From: Nocardia sp. NBC_01329
GTDB lineage: Bacteria; Actinomycetota; Actinomycetes; Mycobacteriales; Mycobacteriaceae
Direction of reading: 5' to 3'
Length of the DNA: 64,000 nucleotides
Assembly: GCF_035956715.1 (NCBI RefSeq)
Contig: NZ_CP108381.1
Location: 2,852,001-2,916,000, forward strand
The position numbers and the translations under genes were made by a program. Position 1 is the stretch's first letter. The number at the start of each line of letters is the position of its first letter. Under the pieces are notes generated by a model. The model was not told the DNA's origin. It saw only the letters and a program-made list of their open reading frames with translations, and did no database searches. Below, piece by piece: positions 33,539-41,770 of the stretch.

Positions 33539-35169
33539 TGCCACGAGCGCACCTCGCCGATATCGCCGGCGCACCCGAGTTCACGGCGGACCCGGAGGCG
33601 TTCACCGGCTACTCGGTCAGCGACCTGGTCCGCCATCGGGCCGCTACCCGCGCCGACGATCCTGCCTACATCAGCCCGTCCGGGATCACCACCTGGGCCG
33701 GGTACGACGAGCTCGCCGACCGGATCTGCGCAGCACTGCGCGCGCTCGGGGACATCCCCGCGGCAGCGGTGTACCTGCCCGATACGGTGGAGTTCCATGC
33801 CGCGCTGGTCGGCGCCTACCGGGCCGGTGTGCTGGCCGTCGCCGTCGGTGCGCGATCCGGTCCGGCGGAACTCGCTCATCTGATGTCCGCGTCCGGTGCG
33901 ACCGTGCTGGTGACCACCAGCGACAACCGGGGCCGTCCGGTCACGGAGCTCTTGGACGAATTGCGCACGCGCGATGCCACTCCCGGCCGGCTGGTGCTCG
34001 TCGACGGAACCGGCGTCGCCACGGTGACCACCGGCGAGGGCGAACCCGCGGTGCGCAGCCGTCCCGCGGGGTCGGCGGAATTCACCGTGGACGATATCTG
34101 CCTGCTCAACAGCACATCCGGGACGACAGGCCGGCCGAAACTGGTGATGCAGACGCAGCGGAGGTGGAGCACTTTCGCGGCGATCGCCTGCCGTAACGCC
34201 GCAATGCACTCGCAGGAGGTCGTCGCCGCGTTCGTGCCCGCTCCCTTCGGTTTCGGGCTGTGGACCTCGCATTTCCTGCCCGCGCTGCTGGGCCGCCCGG
34301 CATTGGTGATGCCGCGGTTCGACCCCACCGTCGCCATCGATCTGATGGCCGAACACCACGCGACGATTCTCGCCTGTGTGAGCACCCAGTTCCGGATGAT
34401 GCTGCAGCTCCCGGACCGGGCGACGGCACGTGCCGAGGCGCTGCGGGTCATGTTCACCGGCGGTGAGGCCGTACCCTACGCCGAGGCCGAACGTTTCGAA
34501 GAGGCCACGGGGGCGCTGGTCCTGCAGTTCTACGGTTCCAACGAAACCGGAGCGGCGAGCGCCACCACAGTCGACGACGACAAGCCGACCCGGCTGGGCA
34601 CCGGTGGCCATCTCATCGGTGAGATGAACGTCCGGATCGTCGACGACGGGACGGGTGACGGTGGTCCGGGTGTCCGGCGCGGGCAACCGGCGGTGCGTGG
34701 ACCGCTCATGTCCCCCGGCTACTGGAACGACGACGCGGCGAATACCGAACTGTTCACCGAGGACGGGTGGATCCTGCTCGGCGATATCGTGGAGGTCGAC
34801 GCGACCGATCGGCTGCGGGTGGTGGGCCGCCTGGCGGATCTGATCATCCGCGGCGGTAAGAACATCTCCGCAGTCGAAGTGGAGGATTTCGTCCGGGAGC
34901 ATCCGTCGGTGGAAATGGTCGCGGCGGTCGGGGTGCCGGATCCGATCTTCGGCGAACGGCTGTGCGCGGCGGTCACCTTGGCCCCGGAAGCCGGTCCGCT
35001 GACACTGACGGAGCTGAACGCGTGGCTTCGCGGGCAGGGAATCACCCGGGAGTACCTACCCGAACGCCTGCGCGTGCTCGACCGGATGCCCCTGGCTCCG
35101 GGCGGGAAGATAGCAAAAGCTCAGGTCAAGCAATTGGTCGAGCTCGAGACAGGAGAGGCCGATGTTTGA
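33538..35169 (+). CDS. class I adenylate-forming acyl-CoA ligase
   Basis: A 543-residue AMP-binding enzyme. Core motifs are LLNSTSGTTGRPKLVMQTQR (P-loop), VLQFYGSNETGAASAT (A5 region), GWILLGDIVEVDATDRLRVV (A7) and GRLADLIIRGGKNISAVEVE (hinge), and the late PLAPGGKIAKAQVKQL holds the catalytic Lys. It activates a carboxylic acid to its CoA thioester at the cost of ATP. It overlaps livF upstream and an SDR gene downstream, so importer, ligase and SDR form one operon: import, CoA activation, oxidation. The substrate is unknown. The start is ATG 33538 or GTG 33535. Confidence 0.92.
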   Translation: MPRAHLADIAGAPEFTADPEAFTGYSVSDLVRHRAATRADDPAYISPSGITTWAGYDELADRICAALRALGDIPAAAVYLPDTVEFHAALVGAYRAGVLAVAVGARSGPAELAHLMSASGATVLVTTSDNRGRPVTELLDELRTRDATPGRLVLVDGTGVATVTTGEGEPAVRSRPAGSAEFTVDDICLLNSTSGTTGRPKLVMQTQRRWSTFAAIACRNAAMHSQEVVAAFVPAPFGFGLWTSHFLPALLGRPALVMPRFDPTVAIDLMAEHHATILACVSTQFRMMLQLPDRATARAEALRVMFTGGEAVPYAEAERFEEATGALVLQFYGSNETGAASATTVDDDKPTRLGTGGHLIGEMNVRIVDDGTGDGGPGVRRGQPAVRGPLMSPGYWNDDAANTELFTEDGWILLGDIVEVDATDRLRVVGRLADLIIRGGKNISAVEVEDFVREHPSVEMVAAVGVPDPIFGERLCAAVTLAPEAGPLTLTELNAWLRGQGITREYLPERLRVLDRMPLAPGGKIAKAQVKQLVELETGEADV

Positions 35170-36013
35170 CGATACGACCGGCGGCGATCTCGGCGGCCGC
35201 ACCGCGATCGTGACGGGTGCCGCGCGCGGACAGGGTCGCGCTGTCGCGCGGATGCTCGCCCGGCGCGGTGCCACCGTCCGGCTCGCCGATCTGTGCGCGC
35301 CCGGCGATACCGCCCCTTACCCGCTGGCGACGCGAGACGATCTCACCGAGACGGCCCGGCTGATCGAGAACGACGCCGGAGTGTGCTACTCGTCCGTACT
35401 CGACGTCCGGGACTCCGCCGCCGTCACATCCTTCGCCGATGATGTCGCCGCGGAATCGGGATGTATCGATATTCTCGTCACCTGCGCCGGCATCGTCGGA
35501 TTCGGGCCGACCATCGAACTCACCGATGCCATGTGGGCCGATATGCTCGCGACGAACCTGACCGGAACTTTCCACTGCGTCCGGGCGGTCCTCCCCCATA
35601 TGCTCCCCGCCGGGTCGGGCCGGATCGTCGCCATCTCGTCGATGAGCGGACGCCAGGGAACCCCGAACCTCGCCCATTATTCGGCGTCGAAATGGGGCGT
35701 GATCGGGCTCGTCAAGTCCGTGGCACTCGAATACGCGGAAAGCGGGGTGACAGCGAATATCGTGTGCCCCACCAATGTGGATACACCGATGCTGCACAAC
35801 CCGGCTCTGTATTCGTTGTTCGCCCCCGATCTCGAGAACCCGGCACGAGAAGATGTCGAGGAACGCTACGCGCGGATGAGCCCCATGCGTATCCCATGGT
35901 GTCCACCCGAGGCGATCGCCGACGCGGTCGGCCATCTGGTCGGTGAATCCGGACGTTATGTCACCGGATCGGTGCTGGATGTAGGGCTCGGCGCGACTGC
36001 CCGTATGCCGTGA
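35162..36013 (+). CDS. SDR oxidoreductase, mycofactocin-coupled type
   Basis: The product has 283 residues. The cofactor loop is VTGAARGQGRAVARMLARRG, followed by a long insert with PYPLATRDDLTETARLIEND, then DVRDSAAVTSFADDV, NLTGTFHCVRAVLPHM, AISSMSGRQGTPNLAHYSAS (catalytic Tyr) and MRIPWCPPEAIADAVGHLVG. The ARGQGR loop and the LAT.(D/E)DL insert are typical of mycofactocin-dependent SDRs, which hold NAD tightly and pass electrons to the peptide-derived cofactor mycofactocin. The start overlaps the ligase gene by 8 bp. No mycofactocin biosynthesis genes are in the window. Confidence 0.85.
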   Translation: MFDDTTGGDLGGRTAIVTGAARGQGRAVARMLARRGATVRLADLCAPGDTAPYPLATRDDLTETARLIENDAGVCYSSVLDVRDSAAVTSFADDVAAESGCIDILVTCAGIVGFGPTIELTDAMWADMLATNLTGTFHCVRAVLPHMLPAGSGRIVAISSMSGRQGTPNLAHYSASKWGVIGLVKSVALEYAESGVTANIVCPTNVDTPMLHNPALYSLFAPDLENPAREDVEERYARMSPMRIPWCPPEAIADAVGHLVGESGRYVTGSVLDVGLGATARMP

Positions 36014-36213
36014 AACCTGGTCGAGTCGTGATCGCGGTCAATTGCGCCGGATCGGGCACGCGATCAAGACCGTCGGCAAACAGGGCGCGTTCCCGCCTGC
36101 CGATCTCACCGAGGTTCGGCCAGGCCGCCGCCCGACGGCGGTCCGGCGGGACGCCGGGCGCTGACGGGCTGACCGCGGGCCGAGTTGTCGGGTGGCATCG
36201 ATAGTCTGCCGGA

Positions 36214-36882
36214 ATGGTCAGAACGGATCCGGCACTGCGGCGACTGCTGCGCGAAACCGCGAAGTTGCTACAACCGTACGGCTTCGACGGCACCGAGGCC
36301 CCCTGGGTGCGAGTCGAGCCGGACGGCGTCGCGTCCGTCGGGCGCACCCGAGTGTCGCGTACCTGGGCCGACGGTCAGCAGGTCCTGAAGTTCGGCCTGC
36401 ATCTCGATGCCACTCCCAGGGCGTGGTGGGAATTCGGCAACTGGCGCAACGCACAGCACGGGCTGCCGCCGATACCGCTCGAGAAGGCGAGCGGCCCGGA
36501 TCTGATCGACGACCACGGTCTGCCGGAGCAGCTCACCCGGCCCTGGTCCCTGCGGGTCGATCCCGGCCAACCGAGCGGGCACGCCCTGCAGGCCGATATC
36601 GACGCCATCCGCGCCGAACTGCCCCGGCGGGTCCACGCCTACGCGCGCCGGGCGATCATGCTGGCCGAGCCCGAGCGCTACCTCGACGAACTCCTGGCTC
36701 AACCGGGCGAACGGATCGGAACGCGAGAGGCGATCGTCGTCCTGCTCGCCGACCGCGGACCCGGGCCCGAACTCGACGAGGCGATCGATCGGCTCCGGGC
36801 CTGTTTCTCGCACCGAACGGCGTCCCCCTTCGCCGAAGAGGTCATCGCGTTCGCGCGGATCAGGTCCACCGCCATCGTCTAG
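36214..36882 (+). CDS. hypothetical protein
   Basis: This 222-residue soluble protein begins VRTDPALRRLLRETAKLLQP and contains WVRVEPDGVASVGRTRVSRT, QQVLKFGLHLDATPRAWWEF and DADIDAIRAELPRR-like helices. The composition is ordinary and coding-like. The layout (short helix, then a beta sheet with RVSRTW and FGLHL strands) recalls DUF4304-type proteins, but I am not sure. It stands alone about 200 bp after the SDR gene. Confidence 0.6.
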   Translation: MVRTDPALRRLLRETAKLLQPYGFDGTEAPWVRVEPDGVASVGRTRVSRTWADGQQVLKFGLHLDATPRAWWEFGNWRNAQHGLPPIPLEKASGPDLIDDHGLPEQLTRPWSLRVDPGQPSGHALQADIDAIRAELPRRVHAYARRAIMLAEPERYLDELLAQPGERIGTREAIVVLLADRGPGPELDEAIDRLRACFSHRTASPFAEEVIAFARIRSTAIV

Positions 36883-37043
36883 CTTCAGGAGGCCGAGCAA
36901 CTATCCGCCGGGTCTCGCGGTCGGCTTCGCCGGGTCGAGCGAGGTGCGGCTGACACTGCAACGGCTCACTTGGATCTCGAGCTGGTCGAGTGCTACTGCA
37001 TGCGGATGCGCTGCCCAGCGGAAGCACCGCGACGACGGGTGAC

Positions 37044-37310
37044 CTATGCGGATGCTCGCTCCAGTTCGCCCGAAACATGAACGCGAAGGTGCTCGCGTAG
37101 ACGACGTGCAGCGCCGTGCGGGTCCGGCTGCCGAACCACGTTGTGCTCGCTGAAACTGGGAAGCGGCCTCAGTCCGACGTACTGCTGCGTGAGGTGGAAC
37201 GCGCTGAGCACGTCGTCGACACCAGGTAGTTGCGACCTCCGCAGGCCGCCACGACCATAGGCAGGGCCGGGCCCGAAGAACTTTCCGTACCTCATAGACG
37301 TCGTCGACGT
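37044..37310 (-). pseudogene. remnant of flavodoxin-fold NAD(P)H oxidoreductase
   Basis: The frame reads AYGRGGLRRSQLPGVDDVLS, then AFHLTQQYVGLRPLPSFSEH, NVVRQPDPHGAARRLREHLR and ends near ELERASA. This matches the C-terminal third of Flavodoxin_2-type NAD(P)H:quinone/FMN oxidoreductases, where a (T/Q)YxGLxPLPxF segment precedes the last helix. The N-terminal flavin-binding two thirds are missing. It is divergent from a MarR gene, a common arrangement for such reductases, so the MarR may have lost its target. Confidence 0.4.
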
Positions 37311-37371
37311 ATCTCTTGAGGCTTGGCGGGGTCGCGAACCGGGACAGAGCACGTGAGGATTGAATCGACCG

Positions 37372-37815
37372 ATGGACGACGCCGATGCGCAAGCACTCAA
37401 CCAAGCGATCCGGCTCCTGAGCCTGCGTCATCGCGCCCGCGCTGCCGAACTCTTGGCTCCGCTCGGACTCAGCACCGGCCAGGAGGCATTGCTTCTGCAA
37501 CTCTCGCACTCCGGAGCGACGATTCAGGCACAGCTGAGCAACGCACTGGGTTGCGAACCGCCGAGCGTAACCGTGATGATCCGGAAACTCGAGGCCAAGG
37601 GCCTGGTCCGACGGGGTCCATCGCCTATGGACAAGCGCGCGACCCTGGTCGAGTTGACCGATGACGGCCGGACCCTGGTGGGAAAGCTCGGAGTGGTCTG
37701 GCGTCGACTCGCCGATGAGACCGTCGCCGGCCTCGACGAAAACACCGCTTCCGAACTCCCCGGTCTCCTGATGACCCTCACAGGAAACATCGACAGCCGC
37801 TACCGGGTCGAATAA
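37372..37815 (+). CDS. MarR family regulator
   Basis: A 147-residue winged-helix protein. LLAPLGLSTGQEALLLQLSH, SNALGCEPPSVTVMIRKLEA and KGLVRRGPSPMDKRATLVEL form the wHTH and wing, flanked by dimerisation helices. ATG 37372 was taken because the upstream TTG leaves no space for a ribosome binding site. The divergent reductase next to it is decayed. Such MarR proteins respond to phenolics or oxidants. Confidence 0.88.
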   Translation: MDDADAQALNQAIRLLSLRHRARAAELLAPLGLSTGQEALLLQLSHSGATIQAQLSNALGCEPPSVTVMIRKLEAKGLVRRGPSPMDKRATLVELTDDGRTLVGKLGVVWRRLADETVAGLDENTASELPGLLMTLTGNIDSRYRVE

Positions 37816-37902
37816 GACGACCGACCTCAGATGCGCTCGTCGTCTCAGCATCCGCCCAGACGGCGGGCTGCCGAAACTGCATGCGATCGACCGCGACCGG
37901 GA

Positions 37903-38142
37903 TCAGCGGCGCAACAACCGTCGCATCCGGGCACGCACCCGAGCGAATCGCGATTCCGGCTCCGCGAGTTCGACGGCCTCCTCTGCGGCCACCGCCTGCG
38001 CGAAACGGGCCTGCAACTGCTCCCGGACCTCGTCCGGAGTGTAGGCGCGACGGCGGCGTTCGGCGCGCACCACCACCACACCCGTGGCCACCACACCGGC
38101 AGCTCCCGCCAAACCCAATACCTTCCACCACCTCATGCGCAT
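37903..38142 (-). CDS. small membrane protein, one transmembrane segment
   Basis: The 79-residue product starts MRMRWWKVLGLAGAAGVVAT with a hydrophobic helix up to about residue 26, followed by RAERRRRAYTPDEVREQLQA and an Arg-rich end. The basic residues after the membrane segment place the C-terminus inside the cell. No family was recognised. It is divergent from the papain-like hydrolase gene with only 11 bp between the starts. Confidence 0.65.
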   Translation of the reverse strand: MRMRWWKVLGLAGAAGVVATGVVVVRAERRRRAYTPDEVREQLQARFAQAVAAEEAVELAEPESRFARVRARMRRLLRR

Positions 38143-38153
38143 AGGCTACTTCC

Positions 38154-38810
38154 ATGGCGGGTGCGGATCTCGATCTCGACCGGGCTGTCGAGATCACCAG
38201 GACAGGCGATATCTGGTTGTTCCGTGGGCATTCCACGGCCGACCGGATGATCCGGATGACGACCAACAGTCCGGTCAACCACGTGGGCATGTCGGTGGTG
38301 ATCGACGATCTCCCCGCGCTGATCTGGCACGCGGAACTCGGTCGGTCGCTACCGGATATGTGGTCGGGCAGCGCACACCGGGGCGCCCAGTTGCACAATC
38401 TGCGCGACGCGGTGATGGTCTGGGCGAACCGGTACGGCCAGCAGGCCTGGCTACGGCAGCTGGAGCCGCCCGCCACCCGGGAGATGGAGGACGGCATGCT
38501 GCGCACGGTCGCGCGGCTCGACGGCACACCTTTCCCGTCGACGGCGGCACTGGCCGGACGCTGGTTCCGGGGGCGGGTCCGCCTGCCGCGCCGCCGCTCC
38601 CGCCCGCCTGCTGCCCGGGAGGTGGAGAACGCCTATTGCGCGGAGATCGTGGCGGCCACCTACCAGGCCATGGGGCTGCTACCGGACACCCGAAGCCCCG
38701 ACTGGTACGACCCGGGCCGATTCTGGAGCGGGGATCGCTTGCGGCTCAACGGCGGTCATACTCTCAGTGGCGAGATCGCCGTACACGCACCGCCCGACCC
38801 GGCGAACTGA
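38154..38810 (+). CDS. permuted papain-like (YiiX/NlpC-P60 type) hydrolase
   Basis: A 218-residue protein. TGDIWLFRGHSTADRMIRMT, NSPVNHVGMSVVIDDLPALI (catalytic His region) and the late VENAYCAEIVAATYQAMGLL (catalytic Cys before an (A/V)ATYQ helix) are in the order His then Cys. That order is the circularly permuted papain arrangement of YiiX-like enzymes. These act on amide or ester bonds in lipids or cell-wall material. No signal peptide is visible. Confidence in the fold is good; the substrate is unknown. Confidence 0.75.
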   Translation: MAGADLDLDRAVEITRTGDIWLFRGHSTADRMIRMTTNSPVNHVGMSVVIDDLPALIWHAELGRSLPDMWSGSAHRGAQLHNLRDAVMVWANRYGQQAWLRQLEPPATREMEDGMLRTVARLDGTPFPSTAALAGRWFRGRVRLPRRRSRPPAAREVENAYCAEIVAATYQAMGLLPDTRSPDWYDPGRFWSGDRLRLNGGHTLSGEIAVHAPPDPAN

Positions 38811-38852
38811 TCGCCGCCGGGAACGGCCGGCCGCACGCGGATCGCCCGAGTG

Positions 38853-39179
38853 CTAGCCTGCGGCGCGCTGATAGGCGTCCAGCACGGCACCGGGGATACG
38901 GCCGCGGTCGGGGACCTCGTGCCCGTTGCGCCGGGCCCACTCCCGCACCATTTTCGCCGATTGCGGCCGGTCCGGTGTCTGCCCCTTCACGCGGCGCGTC
39001 CTGCCGACTCTGCGCGCGAACGGTATCCATTTGTCCAGGGCAGCGCGGAATTCCCGCGCGTTCACCTCGGAGAGGTCGATTTCGTACAGCAATCCGTCGA
39101 CGCCGAACGGCACCGTCTCCGCCGCAGCGGATTCGCCGTCCAGATCATCGACCATCGTGACAACTACTCTGCGCGCCAC
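38853..39179 (-). CDS. lsr2: Lsr2-family nucleoid-associated protein
   Basis: A 108-residue Lsr2 homolog. The N-terminal dimerisation domain is [20 protein letters not shown], then [20 protein letters not shown] and a basic linker. The C-terminal AT-hook-like domain has [20 protein letters not shown] with the RGRIP minor-groove clamp (here DRGRIP). Lsr2 silences AT-rich, often acquired genes. It is probably a paralog of the housekeeping copy. GTG 39179 follows GAAGGGA by 7 bp. Four helically phased heptamers lie 69-107 bp upstream. Confidence 0.92.
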   Translation of the reverse strand: MARRVVVTMVDDLDGESAAAETVPFGVDGLLYEIDLSEVNAREFRAALDKWIPFARRVGRTRRVKGQTPDRPQSAKMVREWARRNGHEVPDRGRIPGAVLDAYQRAAG

Positions 39180-39562
39180 ACCCACGTCCCTTCACTCACT
39201 AACACCACCGGCCGACCCGGCACGCGACACCGTACTGGCCCCACCCCTCAATAACGCCTCAGAAACGCTGAGAAACCAATGAGAAAGAGGCACTTGGACT
39301 CTCGTCCGACAACCGATGCCCCCGGCCGTGCACGGGCGCGGGTGCCCGGCCGGACCGGGAACATGTCGACGCCGTCGTTTCCGGCGGTGTTCCCCACCAC
39401 CGGTCGCGATGGCCACCACCTCGGCGGATATCCGCCACAGCCGGGCGATCGATCTCGCATGCCGCGGCGGCTCCGTCGCGACTCGACCTCCCGGTGTCGG
39501 CATCGTGACGGCCCCGCCGGGCTCGGACGAGTCGGCAGCGGCTCGCCGGCCGATATCGCCGA
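39180..39562. other. intergenic region with helically phased heptamers
   Basis: This region lies between the Lsr2 paralog and the WDGHT protein gene, both on the minus strand. It contains TCAATAA (39248), TCAGAAA (39259), TGAGAAA (39269) and TGAGAAA (39280), spaced 11, 10 and 11 bp apart, upstream of lsr2. The remaining bases, 39300-39560, show no gene with good composition. Confidence 0.5.
39248..39286 (-). promoter_or_regulatory. four T(C/G)A(G/A)(A/T)AA heptamers at 10-11 bp spacing
   Basis: Four related heptamers begin at 39248, 39259, 39269 and 39280. The one-turn spacing puts them on one face of the helix, as for A-tract bends or co-operative regulator arrays. They precede the Lsr2 paralog, so autoregulation is a natural reading. 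Confidence 0.45.
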
Positions 39563-39937
39563 TCAAGCTGTGGGCCGGCCACCGATGTCCGGGCGGGCCT
39601 GCGCCTTCAGGAAACGGAACATCCGGTCGGCCGCCTCGTGCGCGGTATGCCCGTCCCACACCACCGGCACCTGCCGTTCGGGTATCCGGAACAGGCCCCA
39701 GTGCCGAATCCGGTAGTGGTTCGCGATCTGGCCCGTCGGCAGAGTCGCGTACACGACGAACCAGCCACCGCCGAAGCAGAGTTCGCCGTCGCTGTGCCGG
39801 ATGCTCTTGTGGACGTCGTACCGGCCGCCACCTGCCCATTCGTTGAACACGAGCGCGTTGTACAACATCCGGTAGCGGTACAGCTCGGCGAATGTGTGGA
39901 CACCGTCGCTGATGTTCTGGTCGGTCTCGAAGTACAC
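39563..39937 (-). CDS. phage-type hypothetical protein (HTFAELY / WDGHT family)
   Basis: A 124-residue protein with ISDGVHTFAELYRYRMLYNA, SDGELCFGGGWFVVYATLPT, NHYRIRHWGLFRIPERQVPV and VVWDGHTAHEAADRMFRFLK. This order (HTFxELYxHR, GGWF, WDGHT..E....L) recurs in small proteins of bacteriophages and plasmids, with unknown function. GTG 39937 follows GGGAGG. The downstream Lsr2 paralog is on the same strand but 380 bp away. Confidence 0.6.
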   Translation of the reverse strand: MYFETDQNISDGVHTFAELYRYRMLYNALVFNEWAGGGRYDVHKSIRHSDGELCFGGGWFVVYATLPTGQIANHYRIRHWGLFRIPERQVPVVWDGHTAHEAADRMFRFLKAQARPDIGGRPTA

Positions 39938-40000
39938 GCCGCCTCCCGGTGATCACTGTGATATTCGGACGGATACCCGGTCCGGCTACGATTCGACGCG

Positions 40001-40963
40001 ATGCATATCGATTCGATGCTCGATTCGCTGGCCGGACTTTCGGTGGGGGACGCGCTGGGGCAGCAGTTCCCGGTCATGCGACGGTCCCTCACGCAACTCC
40101 GGGCAGGTGAGCTGCCCACCGAGCGGCCGTGGGCGTGGACCGACGACACCGAAATGGCCTGCAGCGTAGTCGCGGAACTCCTGCGCAACGGCTCGATCGA
40201 TCAGGACCGGCTGGCCGCCGCTTTCGCGCGCCGGTTCCAGCCGCACCGCGACTACGGATTCAACACCGTCGGGGTGCTGCGCCGGATCGGCGCCGGTGCG
40301 CACTGGCGGGACGTGGCGGGAGCGCTGTTCGAGAACCAGGGATCCCGCGGCAACGGTGCGGCCATGCGGGTCGCACCGTTGGGCGCCTTCTACGCGGGCG
40401 ATCCCGGAAGGGCCGCCGCCGAGGCGGCCAGGTCGGCGGAGGTCACGCATATGCATCCTGAAGGGGTCGCCGGTGCAGTGGCGGTGGCGCTCGCCGCCGC
40501 CGGGGCCGCCCGCGCTCGCCTGGCCGGAAACCGGCCCGGCCCCGCGGAATTCGTCGATTCCGTACTCGGCCATCTCGGCGACAGTGAGACGCGTGGGCTG
40601 ATCCGCCGGGCGCGGTCACTACTCGGCGCCTCCACACAGGAGGCCGCGAATGAGCTCGGTAACGGCTCCCGGGTCACCGCACAGGACACTGTCCCGTTCA
40701 CGATATGGGCAGCGGCGACACACCTGGGCGATTATCCGGCCGCCGTCGCCACCTGTATCGAAGCGGACGGCGATATCGACACCACCGGGGCCATCGTCGG
40801 CGGAATCGTCGCCGCCCACACCGGTGACCGCCCCGGAACCGGGGTGCCGCAGTGGTGGCTGGCCGCTCGGGAACCGTTACCCGGCTGGTTCGACCCGGAC
40901 CGCCGGCCACCTCGGCCCAGCAGGTTCGCCCGCGTACGCCGCCGACTGGCCGGCCCGTCGTGA
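40001..40963 (+). CDS. ADP-ribosylglycohydrolase family protein
   Basis: This 320-residue DraG/ARH fold protein has DSLAGLSVGDALGQQF, PWAWTDDTEMACSVVAELL (first metal-binding TDDTxM), GSRGNGAAMRVAPLGAFYAG and the late EADGDIDTTGAIVGGIVAAH (second metal-binding GDxDTxG). Enzymes of this type remove ADP-ribose from Arg or other residues using two Mg ions. No ADP-ribosyltransferase gene is next to it. Confidence 0.9.
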   Translation: MHIDSMLDSLAGLSVGDALGQQFPVMRRSLTQLRAGELPTERPWAWTDDTEMACSVVAELLRNGSIDQDRLAAAFARRFQPHRDYGFNTVGVLRRIGAGAHWRDVAGALFENQGSRGNGAAMRVAPLGAFYAGDPGRAAAEAARSAEVTHMHPEGVAGAVAVALAAAGAARARLAGNRPGPAEFVDSVLGHLGDSETRGLIRRARSLLGASTQEAANELGNGSRVTAQDTVPFTIWAAATHLGDYPAAVATCIEADGDIDTTGAIVGGIVAAHTGDRPGTGVPQWWLAAREPLPGWFDPDRRPPRPSRFARVRRRLAGPS

Positions 40964-41046
40964 GGGAGGGGCGACCGTCTCGGTCTGTCGACGACCCTTG
41001 TACCCACATGTCCGGGAAGCGGTTCGGGACCGACCGGACCGGCGGG

Positions 41047-41400
41047 TCAGTGGATGTGGTCCTGCCAATCCGCCGGAACCCGGTCCTGCGGCCCCGGCAC
41101 GGTCTGGGTGCGCGGATGATCCCGGGGCGGAGCGAGTTCCGGTCCCGCACCGAACATCTCACCGGACCGGTAATCCCAGAACCAGTCCTCCCCCGGTTCG
41201 AAGCTCTGGACGAACGGGTGCCCGGTCGCGGCGAAATGGGCAGTAGCGTGCTGGGCGGGGGACGAATCGCAGCATCCGATATGCCCGCACTGCGCACAGC
41301 GCCGCAGATGCACCCACCAGCCCCGCGCCGCTTCACACTCGACACATCCCGGGCCGCTGGGCGGCACGGCCGGGTCGATGCCTTCGATGGCCTGAGACAT
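41047..41400 (-). CDS. UBP-type zinc finger protein
   Basis: The product has 117 residues. CVECEAARGWWVHLRRCAQC, then GHIGCCDSSPAQHATAHFAA, then GHPFVQSFEPGEDWFWDYRS gives the Cys/His set of the UBP-type (ZnF-UBP) finger found in eukaryotic deubiquitinases and, as short free proteins, in many actinobacteria. Its function in bacteria is unknown. The second ATG of an ATGATG pair was chosen for spacing from GGAGG. Confidence 0.85.
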   Translation of the reverse strand: MSQAIEGIDPAVPPSGPGCVECEAARGWWVHLRRCAQCGHIGCCDSSPAQHATAHFAATGHPFVQSFEPGEDWFWDYRSGEMFGAGPELAPPRDHPRTQTVPGPQDRVPADWQDHIH

Positions 41401-41523
41401 CATCTACCTCCGCGACTCGCGACGAACCGGTGACAACGCGGACCGCGTGATGACGCGGGTAGCGCGGGGCCGACAGCGAGCTTTCCGAGCCGTACCGGCC
41501 ACGATCGGTGACCCTACCGCGTC

Positions 41524-41545
41524 CGCGGGGCCGATCGGCCCCGCG
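41524..41545. repeat. 22-bp perfect palindrome
   Basis: C-GCGGGGCCGATCGGCCCCGC-G is fully self-complementary with no loop. It lies 124 bp upstream of the zinc finger gene and 3' of the AraC gene. It may be an operator, or a hairpin in RNA once a central loop opens. Confidence 0.6.
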
Positions 41546-41684
41546 CAGGCGAATCATGCGAGGTCGTGTCCCGCATCGCCGGATACGAGCAGCCGGCGAC
41601 GGCCACACTCATCCGCTTACCCGGCATCTCCGTCGCCGCGTCCCGTTTCACCGGTTACGACTCCGGGTAGGCGACTGTCGATGC

Positions 41685-41744
41685 CGATGCGGAAGGAGAA
41701 GGGCCGATGCGGAAGGAGAAGGGCCTATGCGGAAGGAGGAGGTA
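41685..41744 (+). repeat. 20-bp tandem repeat, three copies
   Basis: CGATGCGGAAGGAGAAGGGC occurs twice exactly (41685-41704 and 41705-41724), followed by a degenerate third copy (41725-41744). Each copy includes GGAAGGAG, a Shine-Dalgarno-like run, and an ATG. The frame through it is open but short; no protein is claimed. Confidence 0.65.
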
Positions 41745-41770
41745 GGTATGGCGGATAGGCGAGCCCACGG

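Larger units (their letters stand above)
41401..41770. other. intergenic region with a perfect palindrome and tandem repeats
   Basis: This is the gap between the zinc finger gene and the AraC gene. It contains a 22-bp perfect palindrome (41524-41545) and a 20-bp tandem repeat (41685-41744), listed separately. No gene with normal composition is seen. Confidence 0.5.
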
